DNA of 64,000 bases from Certhia americana (taxonomy: Eukaryota; Chordata; Aves; Passeriformes; Certhiidae), in the NCBI GenBank assembly GCA_018697195.1, contig CM031873.1:1302596-1366595 (forward strand), given 5' to 3'. The notes under the pieces were generated by a model. That model was given only the letters and a program-made list of their open reading frames with translations, was not told where the DNA came from and did no database searches. The position numbers were made by a program, and so were the translations under genes. Below are positions 45,842 to 55,850 of the stretch, one piece after another (the stretch's first letter is position 1; every line of letters begins with the position of its first letter).

Positions 45842-47293
45842 GTACTTGGCTGGTAGAGTACAAAAGCCATGTCTGGTGAAGTCTGGGGAGGAAAGAGTCC
45901 CAGCAGTTTGTGGGAAGGCTGGAGAAGCTTTAGGTGAGCCTGGGCTGGTCATGGCTGTGGGCAAAGCCCACACTAGTCTGTTTCACTCTAGTCCTGAGTG
46001 AAACCAGCACAGGGATCTGCCTTGCTCCATGAACAAGAGACCCAGAAATCCCTCCTTGGGTAACCAGAGAGGCTTTCTTTAGATTTATCTAAAGATTATT
46101 TATCTAGATTTATCCTACCTGCTCAGCCTCCCCAGCTGCACCTCTGTTAGGAGTGCAGGAAAAATTTCCATCCAATTCTGCAGCAAGGGCTCTTCACAAC
46201 ATCATCCTGTACCAATTCAGGGTTCATGGCATTAAACCTTTGGGATTTAATTACCAGCATAACAAACCCTGCAGGAGTTCTCTCTCCATCCTGCAGCTCT
46301 GAGGGTGATTCCTGGGCAGCTTCCCACTGTCGGGGACTCAAAACACCCTGAAATTCCTGTGTCAGAAGCACCTGCTTGCTGACCCCAGGACAAAACCCCA
46401 CAAAATCCATGTTTATTGTTTATTGTGGTGTTTTGTGGCGGTCACCACCTCTGTCTGCATCCCCAGCACCTGGTCAGGGTGGATGTCCCTCTCCTCCCAG
46501 TCCCACCTTGGTTTCCTTGACAGGCACAGAACTCTCCTTGTCTCTCTTCCCACCTCATTTTATTTTTCCTATGGAGACAGGACAGCTGTACTTTCATGTC
46601 TTTGTATGTTCTTAGCCTTGCTCCACTTCTCCAGACCTTTACCTACTTGGCTCTGGCTCCAAGCAGCAGGAGTAAAACATATATTTATGGAATAAGTAAT
46701 TTTAAAATTTGTTCTTGCTAATTATTACCTTCGTTATGGCTCAGTCCTGAGGGAGCGCTTGACGTTTTGAGAGCTTTTTAATCAAATTGTTCTAAAGCTC
46801 ATTTTGAGGTTCATTAAAACATGGGAGGATCTTTCATCTTTATATAACTTTTGAAACTGCTAATGGCCTTAAATAAAATAGAAGCCTTGTGAAAAATGCA
46901 CCAAATATACCAGGGAGGCTTTCGAGAAAAGGAGTGAGAGGGTGATGATTTCAAAGCATTTGGGAAGAAAGTTTTCCAGATTAGTTAAAGAGAGAAGAGT
47001 GGGAAAAGTCTTGTGGGCTCAGCACAGAGCAAAATGAGCTCCTGGGCTGAAGTTAAGTGAGAACGTGCTGGGAATTCTAAAGGCATCAAACCCTAAAGGG
47101 GTCTGCAAAATCATGGCTGAGCCCCATCCTGCATCCAGCTGGAGGAGGATCAGTATTCCATGGGAAAGTCAGGGCAGGAAACCGAGCCAGGAAGGAACAA
47201 GGGCAGTCATAGACCCAAATTCTTTGTTCCTAAAATGCTGCCTTACCTGCTCAGATGGGATGGTGAGAGCCAACTTTGTTTCATTGCAAGTAC
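45842..47293. other. unique sequence; candidate conserved block 46680-46930
   Basis: No gene seen. 46680-46930 is AT-rich and repeat-free with 'gctaattattacc' and 'taatcaaattg', a possible conserved non-coding element. Confidence 0.35.
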
Positions 47294-47741
47294 TGATGCC
47301 TTCAGGAGGCTGAGCTGGAGCAGAGAGCAGCCAGAGCAAAAGGATAAATTGGGGATTTATTAAAAGGCCTCACTGGGCACACCTGGGCAGCACAAGAGCC
47401 AGGCTGGGCCACACCCAAGGTGACCCCAAAATGGGCACAAAATGGACACCTGGCCACCAGGGCTCACACTTTGATAAGTTCTGGTCCATCAGCACATTGG
47501 AGTTCATTGTCCAATTCCAGCTCCAGGTTAGGAAGCTCCATCCTCCTTGGTTTTCTCTCTTCCCTTCACCCTTGGTTTGTTCTTAGGCCTGAAAGTTGTC
47601 CTTGGTCCCAAACTAGAGAAGGAATTGTTTTGTCTTTCTGCTCTGTGAAGAGAGCTGAGTAGCACTGAATATGAAACCTAAAACTACACATTAAAACAGC
47701 CCAGAATCTAAAAAATATAAAAGCTAAAACTTAAGGCGTCA
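47294..47741 (-). mobile_element. solo LTR, family A (copy A4) with 4-bp TSD
   Basis: A 448-bp complete copy. The plus strand starts TGATGCCTTCAGG and ends CTTAAGGCGTCA, an unusually long terminal inverted repeat. Perfect GTAC flanks on both sides (47290-47293 and 47742-47745) form a 4-bp TSD, the size typical of gammaretrovirus-like (class I) integration. A minus-strand AATAAA lies near 47355. Family members A1-A5 lie within 42 kb. Confidence 0.88.
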
Positions 47742-48049
47742 GTACACGCTGCACGTCTCCAGCTATTTAATAGCCTGTAGCCATAAGGGAATCAGGCCCA
47801 TATTTTTCCCCTTAATTTACAAGATTGTTTGCACACTGGGATGCCAGATGGCCTGAACTTTAAGTTAGGAGATAATGTAGTCAAATACCAGCCTCCCATC
47901 CTGAAGGAGCAGAGAAAATCCCTCTGAAGAGGCAGCTTCTTGCTGAGCGCTCACAAACATCTCCACCGAGAGCTCCGAGCCTCTGCAGGGTATGATCACC
48001 CCTTGGGGGCTGCACGCTGCCTGGGAGAGCAGCAGCTGCTCTGGGTCAC

Positions 48050-48460
48050 AAAGCCACAGAAACTCAGAGTCAGAAACAGCCTGAGCTGGGAGGGCCCCCC
48101 AAGATCATTGGTTCAACCCCTGGCCCTGCACAAACCCCCCAACAACCCCACCCTGGGCATCCCTGGCAGCCTCAGGGCTGTGTCTGTTCCCTAGGGAGCC
48201 TGGGCAGTGCCCAGCAGCCTCTGGAGGAAGAACGTTTCCCAAAATCTAACCTAAACCTCCCTTGACACACCTTCAGCCGTTCCCTGGGTTCTGCCCCTGC
48301 TCAGTGCAGGGATCAGAGTTGGACACAACACCCCAGAGCTGCTCCCAGGGCTGGGCACTGGGGCAGGATTAGCCCAGATGTGCCCCCAGGGCTGGGCAGA
48401 GGGGCAGGATCACCCCAGAAGTGGCCACAGGGCTGGGCACAGGGGAAGGATCACCCCAGC
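48050..48460 (-). mobile_element. diverged CR1 fragment with internal tandem
   Basis: The order is CR1-like on the minus strand: 'cagcctgagctgggagggcc', 'gttcaacccctggccctgc', 'ttcccaaaatctaacctaaacc', 'ccgttccctgggttctg', 'agagttggacacaac'. From 48340 a 42-bp unit 'agggctgggcacaggggcagg' plus 'atcacccca' is repeated three times. The same unit, inverted, builds the 11771-12023 minisatellite. Confidence 0.75.
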
Positions 48461-49173
48461 CCTTCTGGGAATGCTCTTCCTGGTGCCCCCCTTTGATGGA
48501 GCTGGTTCAGTGACTCCACTGTCAGGCAGGGTCATTGCTGTCTCCAGACCCACCGTGTGTTTATTTCCTTTTCTTTTTCCATTGCTGCAGTTATGATTTG
48601 GGTTTCAGCAGCATTCAGTCCTCTTCATGGGGAAACGATTGGCACTAATTGACAAAATGCTTTCATTTACTCAGTGACAGAATTATTAGAGGCTGATAAT
48701 TGATGGAATGGTATCACACAGCTTTTTTCCGATGATCACATTAATTATAGATCCCTCCTGCTTTCTTGTCTGCAGCACTGTTGCTTCCATTCATGTTCAT
48801 TTAACTCGATCATGCATTTCATTAGAAAACAATAAAGTGTGATTGTACAGAGCCCAAACCCCAGCCAGAAAGTGGCCTGAGCATCACCATTGAACACGAG
48901 GAAGGAAATAATTTTTTGGCGTGTATTTCAGGGGGGTATTTGCTCTGTTTGTTCCCAGATGCTGTTCCAGAGCGGCTGAAGCTGGGGAGCCACCCTGTCA
49001 ATTTGGGGGCTGCATGTGAATGAGGTGATCACAGCCCCAGGGCAGCAGCAGGTGTTCCAAAGCCTTCCAGCTCTTTTTAATGCAGATTAGATCAGAGTCC
49101 GACTTTGGGAAGATGTTGCAGCAGCTTTCTTGTTAGGGGTAGAGATGAGCCAAGACAGAGACATTTAACAGCA
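48461..49173. other. unique sequence; candidate conserved block 48600-48860
   Basis: No gene seen. 48600-48860 is the most enhancer-like stretch of the window: repeat-free and AT-rich, with 'cactaattgac', 'gataattgatgg', 'cattaattatag' and 'gatcatgcatttcattag'. This rests on appearance only. Confidence 0.4.
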
Positions 49174-49215
49174 TGTCTTGGTTTGAACACCAGGTGTGTG
49201 CTGAGGAAGGCAGGG
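49174..49215 (-). mobile_element. LTR family F terminal scrap (copy F3)
   Basis: The first ~42 bp of the F element as read on plus: TGTCTTGGTTTGAACACCAGG, then 'tgtgtgctgaggaaggcagg'. It joins a CR1 directly, so the rest of the LTR is deleted. CCAAGACA also occurs 15 bp to the left (49151-49158). Confidence 0.7.
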
Positions 49216-49358
49216 AGGTTTGGATTCCCCATCCCTGGAGGTGTCCAAGGAATTCCTGGAGGTGGCACTCAGAGCTCTGGGCTGGGGATCTGTCACAGCT
49301 TGTCCTGGATGATCCCTGGAGTCTTTTCCAGCCTTGAGGATTCTGTGATTCCATTCTC
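49210..49358 (+). mobile_element. CR1 LINE 3' tail fragment
   Basis: 'ggaggtttggattccccatccctggaggtgtccaagg', 'gaggtggcactcagagctctggg' and 'tgatccctggagtcttttccagccttgaggattctgtgattcc'. Confidence 0.9.
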
Positions 49359-49885
49359 TGGTTGTCTGAGGAGCCCCTTGACCCTGCTGAGCCAAACCCC
49401 GAGCCCAGCCCCATGCTGTCACACCAGGGCTGGTGCTGATTTGCAGTTTCCGCTCACTCTGGCTCTGCCCTCCTTGATCTGGGAGCTCTTTAAGGCAGGA
49501 GTGGCTCCGAGCTCACAGCACAAAGGATTATCCAAGGCACAGAACTGAAGGAATTAAACACAACCCAACTTTGCTTCACTCAGCAGCATTTTGCTGCTGT
49601 TCTGGCTTGGGAGACAAACATATGGCCCTGTGTGTGCTGGGAGTGTGAGGGCTCCCCTGACACTTATCACTGACATATGAGACAGGACAAGCTCTAATTT
49701 GCTCTCCCCTGGCAGCAGGAAGCATCTGCGGTGCTTGGAGCCCTGGGACAGGGCAGGAAAACTACAAGATAAAGGGCATCCTAGTGAGGGGAAGAGAAAA
49801 ACTGTTAATTAGCATTGAAAATGAACCTGGGACTCGATCTGAAGGAAGAGAGGCTCCAGCATCAGATAAAACCGTGGAGTTTTAC
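49359..49885. other. unique sequence, no gene seen
   Basis: Mixed unique DNA. Nothing is recognised. Confidence 0.4.
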
Positions 49886-50198
49886 CCAAGATGGAGCTGA
49901 GTCAGGAGTTTCACCCTTTGATCACTTTGGGTCCATTTCCACCTTGGCCTTCATTGTGCAATTCCAGCTCCAGGTTCTGCAGTCCCACCCTGCCAGCTTG
50001 CTCTCCTCACTTCTCTGCTGGTTGCACTTTTTGGGGCTGAGGCTGCAGCTTTGGTGTCCTTGGTTGTGGGGCTGGGGAAGGCTTGTTGTGTGTGCCTGAG
50101 CTGTGAGCAGAGCTCGCTGACACTTTGTGTGGGGTTCAGAGTCACACCCCAGTGCAGGGCAGAGTCTGGAAATCTAAAAGTTAAAACTGAAGGCATCA
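49886..50198 (-). mobile_element. LTR family A, partial (copy A5)
   Basis: It matches A1/A2 from 'ccaagatggagctgagtcagg' to the end 'aactgaaggcatca'. The half with the polyadenylation signal (left side) is missing. The interior is very close to A1, including 'cagtcccaccctgccagc'. Confidence 0.82.
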
Positions 50199-50569
50199 GG
50201 GGCAGCTCCCTCAAGGCTGTGCCTGAGCAAAGGGACCTTACTGGGGGCAGTTTCTGTGCCCAGCACTAAAGCATTGAGAGCAAAACCTGTGGGTTATTTC
50301 AGGTGCCACAGGTAGAACCCATGGTGACTGCACAGGTCCTGATCCAGCCTTTGTGGGGCTGAGAGGAGGCTGAACCCACAGACACACTCTGGGCTCAGGG
50401 GTACAAAAGGACAATTCCCACCCCTTGTTTTGGCTGTGTGTCCAACCTCTGGTTCACATTTCAGCTGCTTTTGAGCACTTTGGGCCGTAAAATCCTTCGA
50501 GCCTAGCCTGTGGCTGGGATGAGTCCCACATGGGCACGGTGGAATGACCTCTCCTGATGGCAAGGAGAA
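50199..50569. other. unique sequence, no gene seen
   Basis: Mixed DNA. Nothing is recognised. Confidence 0.4.
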
Positions 50570-50787
50570 TTGGATGGGCTGCACATAGGATATTGGGAAG
50601 GAATTCCTGACTGGGAGGATGGGCAAGCCCTGGCACAGGGTGCCCAGAGCAGCTGGGGCTGCCCCTGGATCCCTAGAATGCCCAAGGCCAGGCTGGACAT
50701 TGGGACTGGAGCAGCCTGGGACAGTGGGAGGTGTCCCTGCACATGGGATTGGATTTAAGATCCCTGCCAACCCAACCCACTCCATGG
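50570..50787 (+). mobile_element. CR1 LINE fragment with 3' end
   Basis: 'ggatattgggaaggaattcctgactgggagg', 'caagccctggcacagggtgcccagagcagctgg', 'ccctggatccctagaatgcccaaggccaggctgg' and 'aagatccctgccaacccaacccactcc'. The final ATTCTGTG tail is mutated. Confidence 0.9.
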
Positions 50788-52204
50788 TCTGTGCCAACCC
50801 TGGGTGGGCACAGCTTCAGTTCCCAGTGAGTGTCACAGGAGCAGCCAAATCACTCCTGTCCCTCCATCCCTTGGAAATCCAATGGCAAACTCCATCCTGG
50901 ACTTTGAATTTTGGATTAAGGACCCCAAAGTGTGGGGCTGGAGAGGGACAAAGCCAAGGCAGGAGAAATGAAGGAACAACATCAAATTATTGCCTCTCCC
51001 TGTTGTCTCTTAGCCCAGCATTAGAACACCAAAAAAGCTTCTCTCCAAAACCTACGAAATCTTAAAATATTCAGGGTTTGCTGTGTAAATCTGCTGAATT
51101 TGTGCATATTGCCTTCTCTCTCCATCCATCAGGACTGAAAACTTTTATTTGTTAATAAAGCTGAGTGGCTCAGGGAGCCTGGGATATGGAGTATTGGAAA
51201 GCAGCAGGAAATAATGCTGCATTTTCCCTGGGAAGAATCAATGGGCTCAAATAACAATCAATGTTATTTGTTGAACTCCTGAGCTGTTTGCAATGGGCAG
51301 CGTCCCACTCTCTGTGCCTGACAACCCCAAACTGCTATTACTTAAAGGCAGAGAAAACATTGGAGCTGGGAAGTCTCAGAACTGGCCTTTTATTGAAACT
51401 TATATTTCATTGCTCACGAGAGACGCAAAAAATCAATTTCATCAGACGTGGGGTTTTTTTTAAAGCAACATCTAATTGCTTGCAAATAGGGGCTTGGAGA
51501 AATCAAGCCTCCTTCAATTACAAAGCAGCAGCATGGCAGGGCAAGAACACGATGTCTATTACTTTTTTGATAAATCAATAAAAAAATAAACAAACAGCGG
51601 CAGATTGGTCCCATGGGGATGCCAAGTCCACTCCCAGGATGGATTTTATAGGCCTTATAAAAACAGAGTTTATATTATGGCATCTTAATTAGAGAAGAGC
51701 TTCCAGTGCTGCTGAGGATTTATAGAAATTCTTGTCCATGGGCCAGCCAGGATGGAATTGCTGCTCTTCCTTGGGCTGGCTGCTACAGCCACAAATTCCC
51801 CCTCTCAGAGCCCTTTTCTTGCAATTTTGTCTGCTTTCAGAGAAGATAAGGCAGGAAACCAAAGCTGGGAGTGAAGTTTAGCTGAGACATGTTGGTGTTT
51901 TGATGTCTTGTTTTTCCTGTCTGAAAACAGAAGAAGAGATTTAAAAATACACACTCTGATAACAGAAATTTGGGACAGATCTTGCAATGTTTCCATTTTG
52001 CTTTCGTTCTTTGAAGCTTTCTCTTGTAGGCTGTAAGTGGAATTCTGAAACAAACGTCATTTAGAATTAAAAAAAAACCCAAACAAACCAACAAGCAAAC
52101 AACAAAAAACCCTGTCCTGATAAAAAATCTTTTTCAAAACCTGAAGAAACATTTGAAGAATTTAGGATTATTTAAATGTGAGCTCTGGATTTGTCCAATT
52201 TGTC
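50788..52204. other. unique sequence, no gene seen
   Basis: Mixed to AT-rich unique DNA. 51640-51700 has 'cttaattagagaag' beside AT-rich text. Nothing firmer is seen. Confidence 0.4.
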
Positions 52205-52315
52205 ATGGAACCATCATGGAATGGGTTGGGTTGCAGGGGACCTCAAAGCTCATTTCATCCCACCTCCTGCCATGGGACACCTTCCACTATCCCAGGTTCT
52301 TGCCACAAATAATTA
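52205..52315 (-). mobile_element. CR1 LINE 3' end fragment (minus)
   Basis: 'catggaatgggttgggttgcaggggacctcaaagctcatttcatcccacctcctgccatggg' is an inverted CR1 terminus, continuing to 'caccttccactatcccagg'. Confidence 0.85.
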
Positions 52316-52547
52316 TTCCTTCAGGACACTCTCATTTTTCACCTTCATCAAATTGAGAGAGAAATTTGGAACCACTGAGCATTATCCCTAAAGTGTTAAA
52401 AATGAAAAAGCTGGTTTCAGCTTTGGTTCTTAAGGAGAACCAAGACAGGGGGATCCTGGAATTTGTTTTGTCTTTCTGCCAGAGAAAATATTGAAGCAAA
52501 GCTACAACAAAAAGTTGGAAAGCTACAAATACATGTGTGAAGAATAC

Positions 52548-52800
52548 GTATTATATAAATATATATGATATATATAAAATTTTACTTTATATATTAGATA
52601 TATATCATATATTCTATATATATAATATATAAAATATATATCTATAAAATATATATTATATGTTAAAAGATACATGATATATTTAATATATAGAATACAT
52701 ATTATGTAGATTATATATTAAAATGTATATGATATATATTTAATATATAAAATAAAATATCTATAAAATACATATATATAAATAAAAAATAGATAAAAAA
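52548..52800. repeat. AT-rich (TATA)n tract
   Basis: About 250 bp composed almost only of A and T in TATA/ATAA words, rich in short palindromes that can form cruciforms or hairpins. Confidence 0.93.
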
Positions 52801-53239
52801 TTAAAAGGTAAAAAACCTTTTGTGCCTCTTCTGCAGTGGATTTCCAGTCAGGTTTTGTAACAGCCGAGGTATACAGATTTAAATGTACAAATACCTAGGC
52901 AGGCTGAGTGGAAAGCTCACAATATTTGATTAACCTGAATTATTTGCTTTCGTAAACAAGGAGGTTTTGAGGATCTCTCCAGGACTGCAGATGATTTTGG
53001 CAATTATCTCCGTGAGATAATTAAGGATTTCAAAGGAGGCTGCTCCGGCAGGGAGAGGGGAGGATACAAGGTGACCTGCTGCAGTAATCCACCAGGAAGA
53101 TTAGGGAGGAAGACATCAAAAGGAGCTGGGTTTATTGATGTCATTTCTATTAACAGGATTAGTGGTGAGAGCAGAGGAAAGAGACATTTCCCCTCAGAAA
53201 ACAACTGTGGTGTTCTCCTGGGCTGGACAATTCCTGCAG
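52801..53239. other. unique sequence, no gene seen
   Basis: Mixed unique DNA up to the interrupted CR1. Nothing is recognised. Confidence 0.4.
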
Positions 53240-53283
53240 GCCCACACCTGGGTGAGAGGCTGGGAGAGTGGAAGGTGTCCCTG
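53240..53283 (+). mobile_element. CR1 fragment, left part of an interrupted copy
   Basis: 'gaggctgggagagtggaaggtgtccctg' is the CR1 segment that normally runs into 'cccatggcagggg'. It is cut here by LTR C1 and resumes at 54048. Confidence 0.75.
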
Positions 53284-54047
53284 TGAGGAAATCCCCTTAG
53301 ATTTACCAGGTTCTTCTTCTCAGCTTCAGGATTAAAACTAGGAGAGACAGAATTCTTGTTCAGACTTGGATGTTTATTGTTGTCTTATCTCAGTTTCAAT
53401 GAGCGTGTGTGCTTCTGCATGCTCAGTTAACAGAGCAAAAATGGAGAACAGAGTTCTGTCTTCAAGGGGTTTTAAAGCCTAAACTACCCAATTATGAGAT
53501 GCCAACTAATTTATTTTAACTGCTAACCCAATAACTAACCACCCATGTTCCACACTGTGGAGTTTTCCAATGAATCACACAAAATCACCCAAACTTGGGA
53601 AGAAGGAGAAGGAGGAGGAGGAGAAGAAGGAGAAGGAGGAGAAGAAGAAGAAGATGAAGAAGAAGATGAAAGAGAAGAAGAAGAAGAAGGTGATGAAGAA
53701 GTAGGAGAAGAAGATGAAGAAGATGAAGAAGAAAGAAAAGAAGGAGGAGGAGAAGAAGATGATGAAGAAGAAGAAGAAGATGATGAAGATGAAGAAGGAA
53801 AAGAAGAAGACTGCACCCTAAACCCTCCATCTTGTTACATATATATTAGTTTAACCCACCACCTTAAATTCTAAATTTCTCATCCTATGAAATAACACAC
53901 TTTTATTCAACTCCACACTCATAATTTCAGTGCTATCACTCGTTTTTGGAAGTCTTTTCCATGACCTCATGTCAGATGTAGTGTATCTTTGAGGATTATT
54001 CCCTGTCAGCACAAAAAGTCTGAAATTCTGTGTCCAGGGTTCAGACA
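53284..54047 (-). mobile_element. solo LTR, family C (copy C1), inserted in a CR1, 6-bp TSD
   Basis: A 764-bp element. The plus strand starts TGAGGAAATCC and ends GGTTCAGACA. Perfect TCCCTG flanks (53278-53283 and 54048-54053) form a 6-bp TSD, as in betaretrovirus-like (ERVK, class II) elements. The interrupted CR1 resumes exactly after the right copy. A minus-strand AATAAA (plus 'gtttatt') lies near 53369, about 85 bp from the 3' end. A GAA tract occupies 53598-53810. No internal viral genes remain. Confidence 0.92.
53598..53810 (+). repeat. (GAA/GGA/GAT)n purine tract within LTR C1
   Basis: About 210 bp, nearly all purine, with interspersed GAT. It gives poly-Glu/Asp on plus and poly-Ser on minus. 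It is located inside the LTR at the same place as the tract in C2 and the shorter one in LTR D. Confidence 0.95.
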
Positions 54048-54122
54048 TCCCTGCTCATGGGGGTGCAATAAAATGAGTTTAAAGGTCCTTTCCAACTGAA
54101 AGAATTCTGGGATTTGATGAAT
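54048..54122 (+). mobile_element. CR1 fragment, right part of the interrupted copy
   Basis: 'tccctgctcatgggggtgc', then 'tttaaaggtcctttccaactgaaagaattctgggattt' is the CR1 terminus continuing from 53283. Confidence 0.85.
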
Positions 54123-55014
54123 TTTTGGTTTTGTTTTTGTTTTTTTACTTAGAATACATAATTTTAACTAAGAGATCTAAAATCCTCTTGCCTTCTCAAA
54201 ACACTGAATTAGGAAAAAAAAGACAAAAATAAAAAAGCAACTTACCCAGATGGAGATGCCAAAATGGGGCTTCTTGGCAATTTAGAGATTAATTTTATTT
54301 TAACTGTTCATACTGCTTATTTTCCAATGAGTGGAACTTTGTGGGGGTTTTGGGGGTTTTTTTGGGTTTTTTTGTTTTGGTTTTGTTTTTTTTTTTTTTT
54401 GTTTGTTTGTTTGGTTTTTTTTTTCATTTTAGGATAGCTTCTTTTTTACCAATAACTGCATTTCTGCTCCCTTCCAATACTCCAAACCATCTGATAAAGC
54501 TCATGACTCATTCTTGTTCTGAGTGGGGATCCCCCAAGCCACCCCTGGCTGGAGTGAGGGGGATGGAGTGCTGTGCTCAGTGTCTCTGATGAAATTTCCA
54601 GACTGAAAAACTGGAATGGGAATGATAGATGGTGACAGGGAAAGATGTCACAGAGGCAGATGCTCAGACATTTATCCAAGTAGCTTTATGTGGAGGGGAA
54701 ATTGAATTTTTAACCAGCAAAAGAATTCAGAAATTGATAAAAAAAGTATTATTGAAAATTTTTTGGACTCCCATTTTTTTTCTTTTTTTTTTTCCTCCCT
54801 GATTTTCCTGGAGGAAAATTCAGCTTCTACAAGGAACAATCAGTCTCTCCTGACCTGCTTTCCTTTAAAACACGACTCTGCCTTGGATATCTTGGCCCAT
54901 CAGGGCCAGATAATTGCTTAGATAATGGTTTAGAACATGTCCCAACACCGGCTGTACCCCTCAGCAATCCAGGTGCTCTTCAGATTGGAAGAGGAGCAGT
55001 GGGAAACAGTCCTG
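54123..55014. other. unique sequence with T-rich runs
   Basis: No gene seen. T/G-rich low complexity lies at 54343-54428 and a T-rich run at 54774-54795. Confidence 0.4.
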
Positions 55015-55210
55015 TAAATAAATCCCATAAATAATCCCCACAAATAATCCCATAAATAATCCCATAAATAAATCTCATAAATAAATCCCATAAACAAATC
55101 CCATAACTAATCCCATAACTACCCCCATAACTAACCCCATAACTACCCCCATAACTACCCCCATGACTAACCCATAACTAACCCATGACTAACCCATAAC
55201 TAACCCCACA
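55015..55210. repeat. CCATAAATAAT / CCATAACTA degenerate array
   Basis: Tandem words of about 11-14 bp. They change gradually from 'cccataaataat' on the left to 'cccataactaac' on the right. The right part resembles but is not telomeric TTAGGG. Confidence 0.88.
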
Positions 55211-55274
55211 GCTGCAGTTCCTGGGCTGGACCCTTTTCCTCCCCAGTGTCCCGCTGTCCCCGTGGTGCCTTCCT

Positions 55275-55396
55275 GACCTCCAGCCCAGCCTAACCCAGCC
55301 CAGCCTAACCCAGCCCAGCCTAACCCTGCCCTGCCCAGCCCAGCCCAGCCCCACCCATCCCGGCTCAACCCAACCTAGCCCAGCCCAGCCCCGCTC
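55275..55396. repeat. CAGCCCAGCCTAACC array
   Basis: C-rich tandem array with a period of about 15 bp plus CAGCC words. The C/G strand asymmetry is strong. Confidence 0.88.
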
Positions 55397-55540
55397 AGGG
55401 GGACACTCAGGGTTCACACTGAGCTGAGTTCAGCTCTGCTCTGCATCCGCGGGGCTCAGGGCAGGCGGGGTATGAGGGGGATCAGGAAAGAACTGCTCGG
55501 GAATGGGGCAGTGAGGGGACCATGATAATAATGTCATTCA

Positions 55541-55850
55541 GGTAATAATATTGTTTTATTTATATATATAACTGAGATAATATGATAAATATAATAATAA
55601 TAAGGTATATAATATAATATGATATAATATGATATATAATATAATATAATATAATATAATATAATATAATATAATATAATATAATATAATATAATATAAT
55701 ATAGAAGAGAAGAGAATAAAAGAGAATATTTTTATATATAATTAATATAATATGATAAATGTATACAATTATATATAATATGGTAATTATAATGTAATAT
55801 AATATAATATACCATAATGTAATATAATTAATATAATACAATATATGATC
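55541..55850. repeat. AT-rich tract with (ATAAT)n core
   Basis: The core 55634-55701 is about 14 perfect ATAAT pentamers. The flanks are degenerate ATA/TAT words. The 118-codon minus frame (Ile/Tyr-rich) is an artefact. Confidence 0.93.

Noticed and set aside
48100..48115. tRNA T-arm-like 'ggttcaacccc'
   Set aside because: It lies within a CR1 fragment. No acceptor, D or anticodon arms can be folded around it.
53545..53874. Acidic Glu/Asp-rich protein
   Set aside because: Translation of the GAA/GAT tract inside an LTR, not a gene.
55130..55210. Interstitial telomere
   Set aside because: Words are CCATAACTAAC-like, not TTAGGG/CCCTAA repeats.
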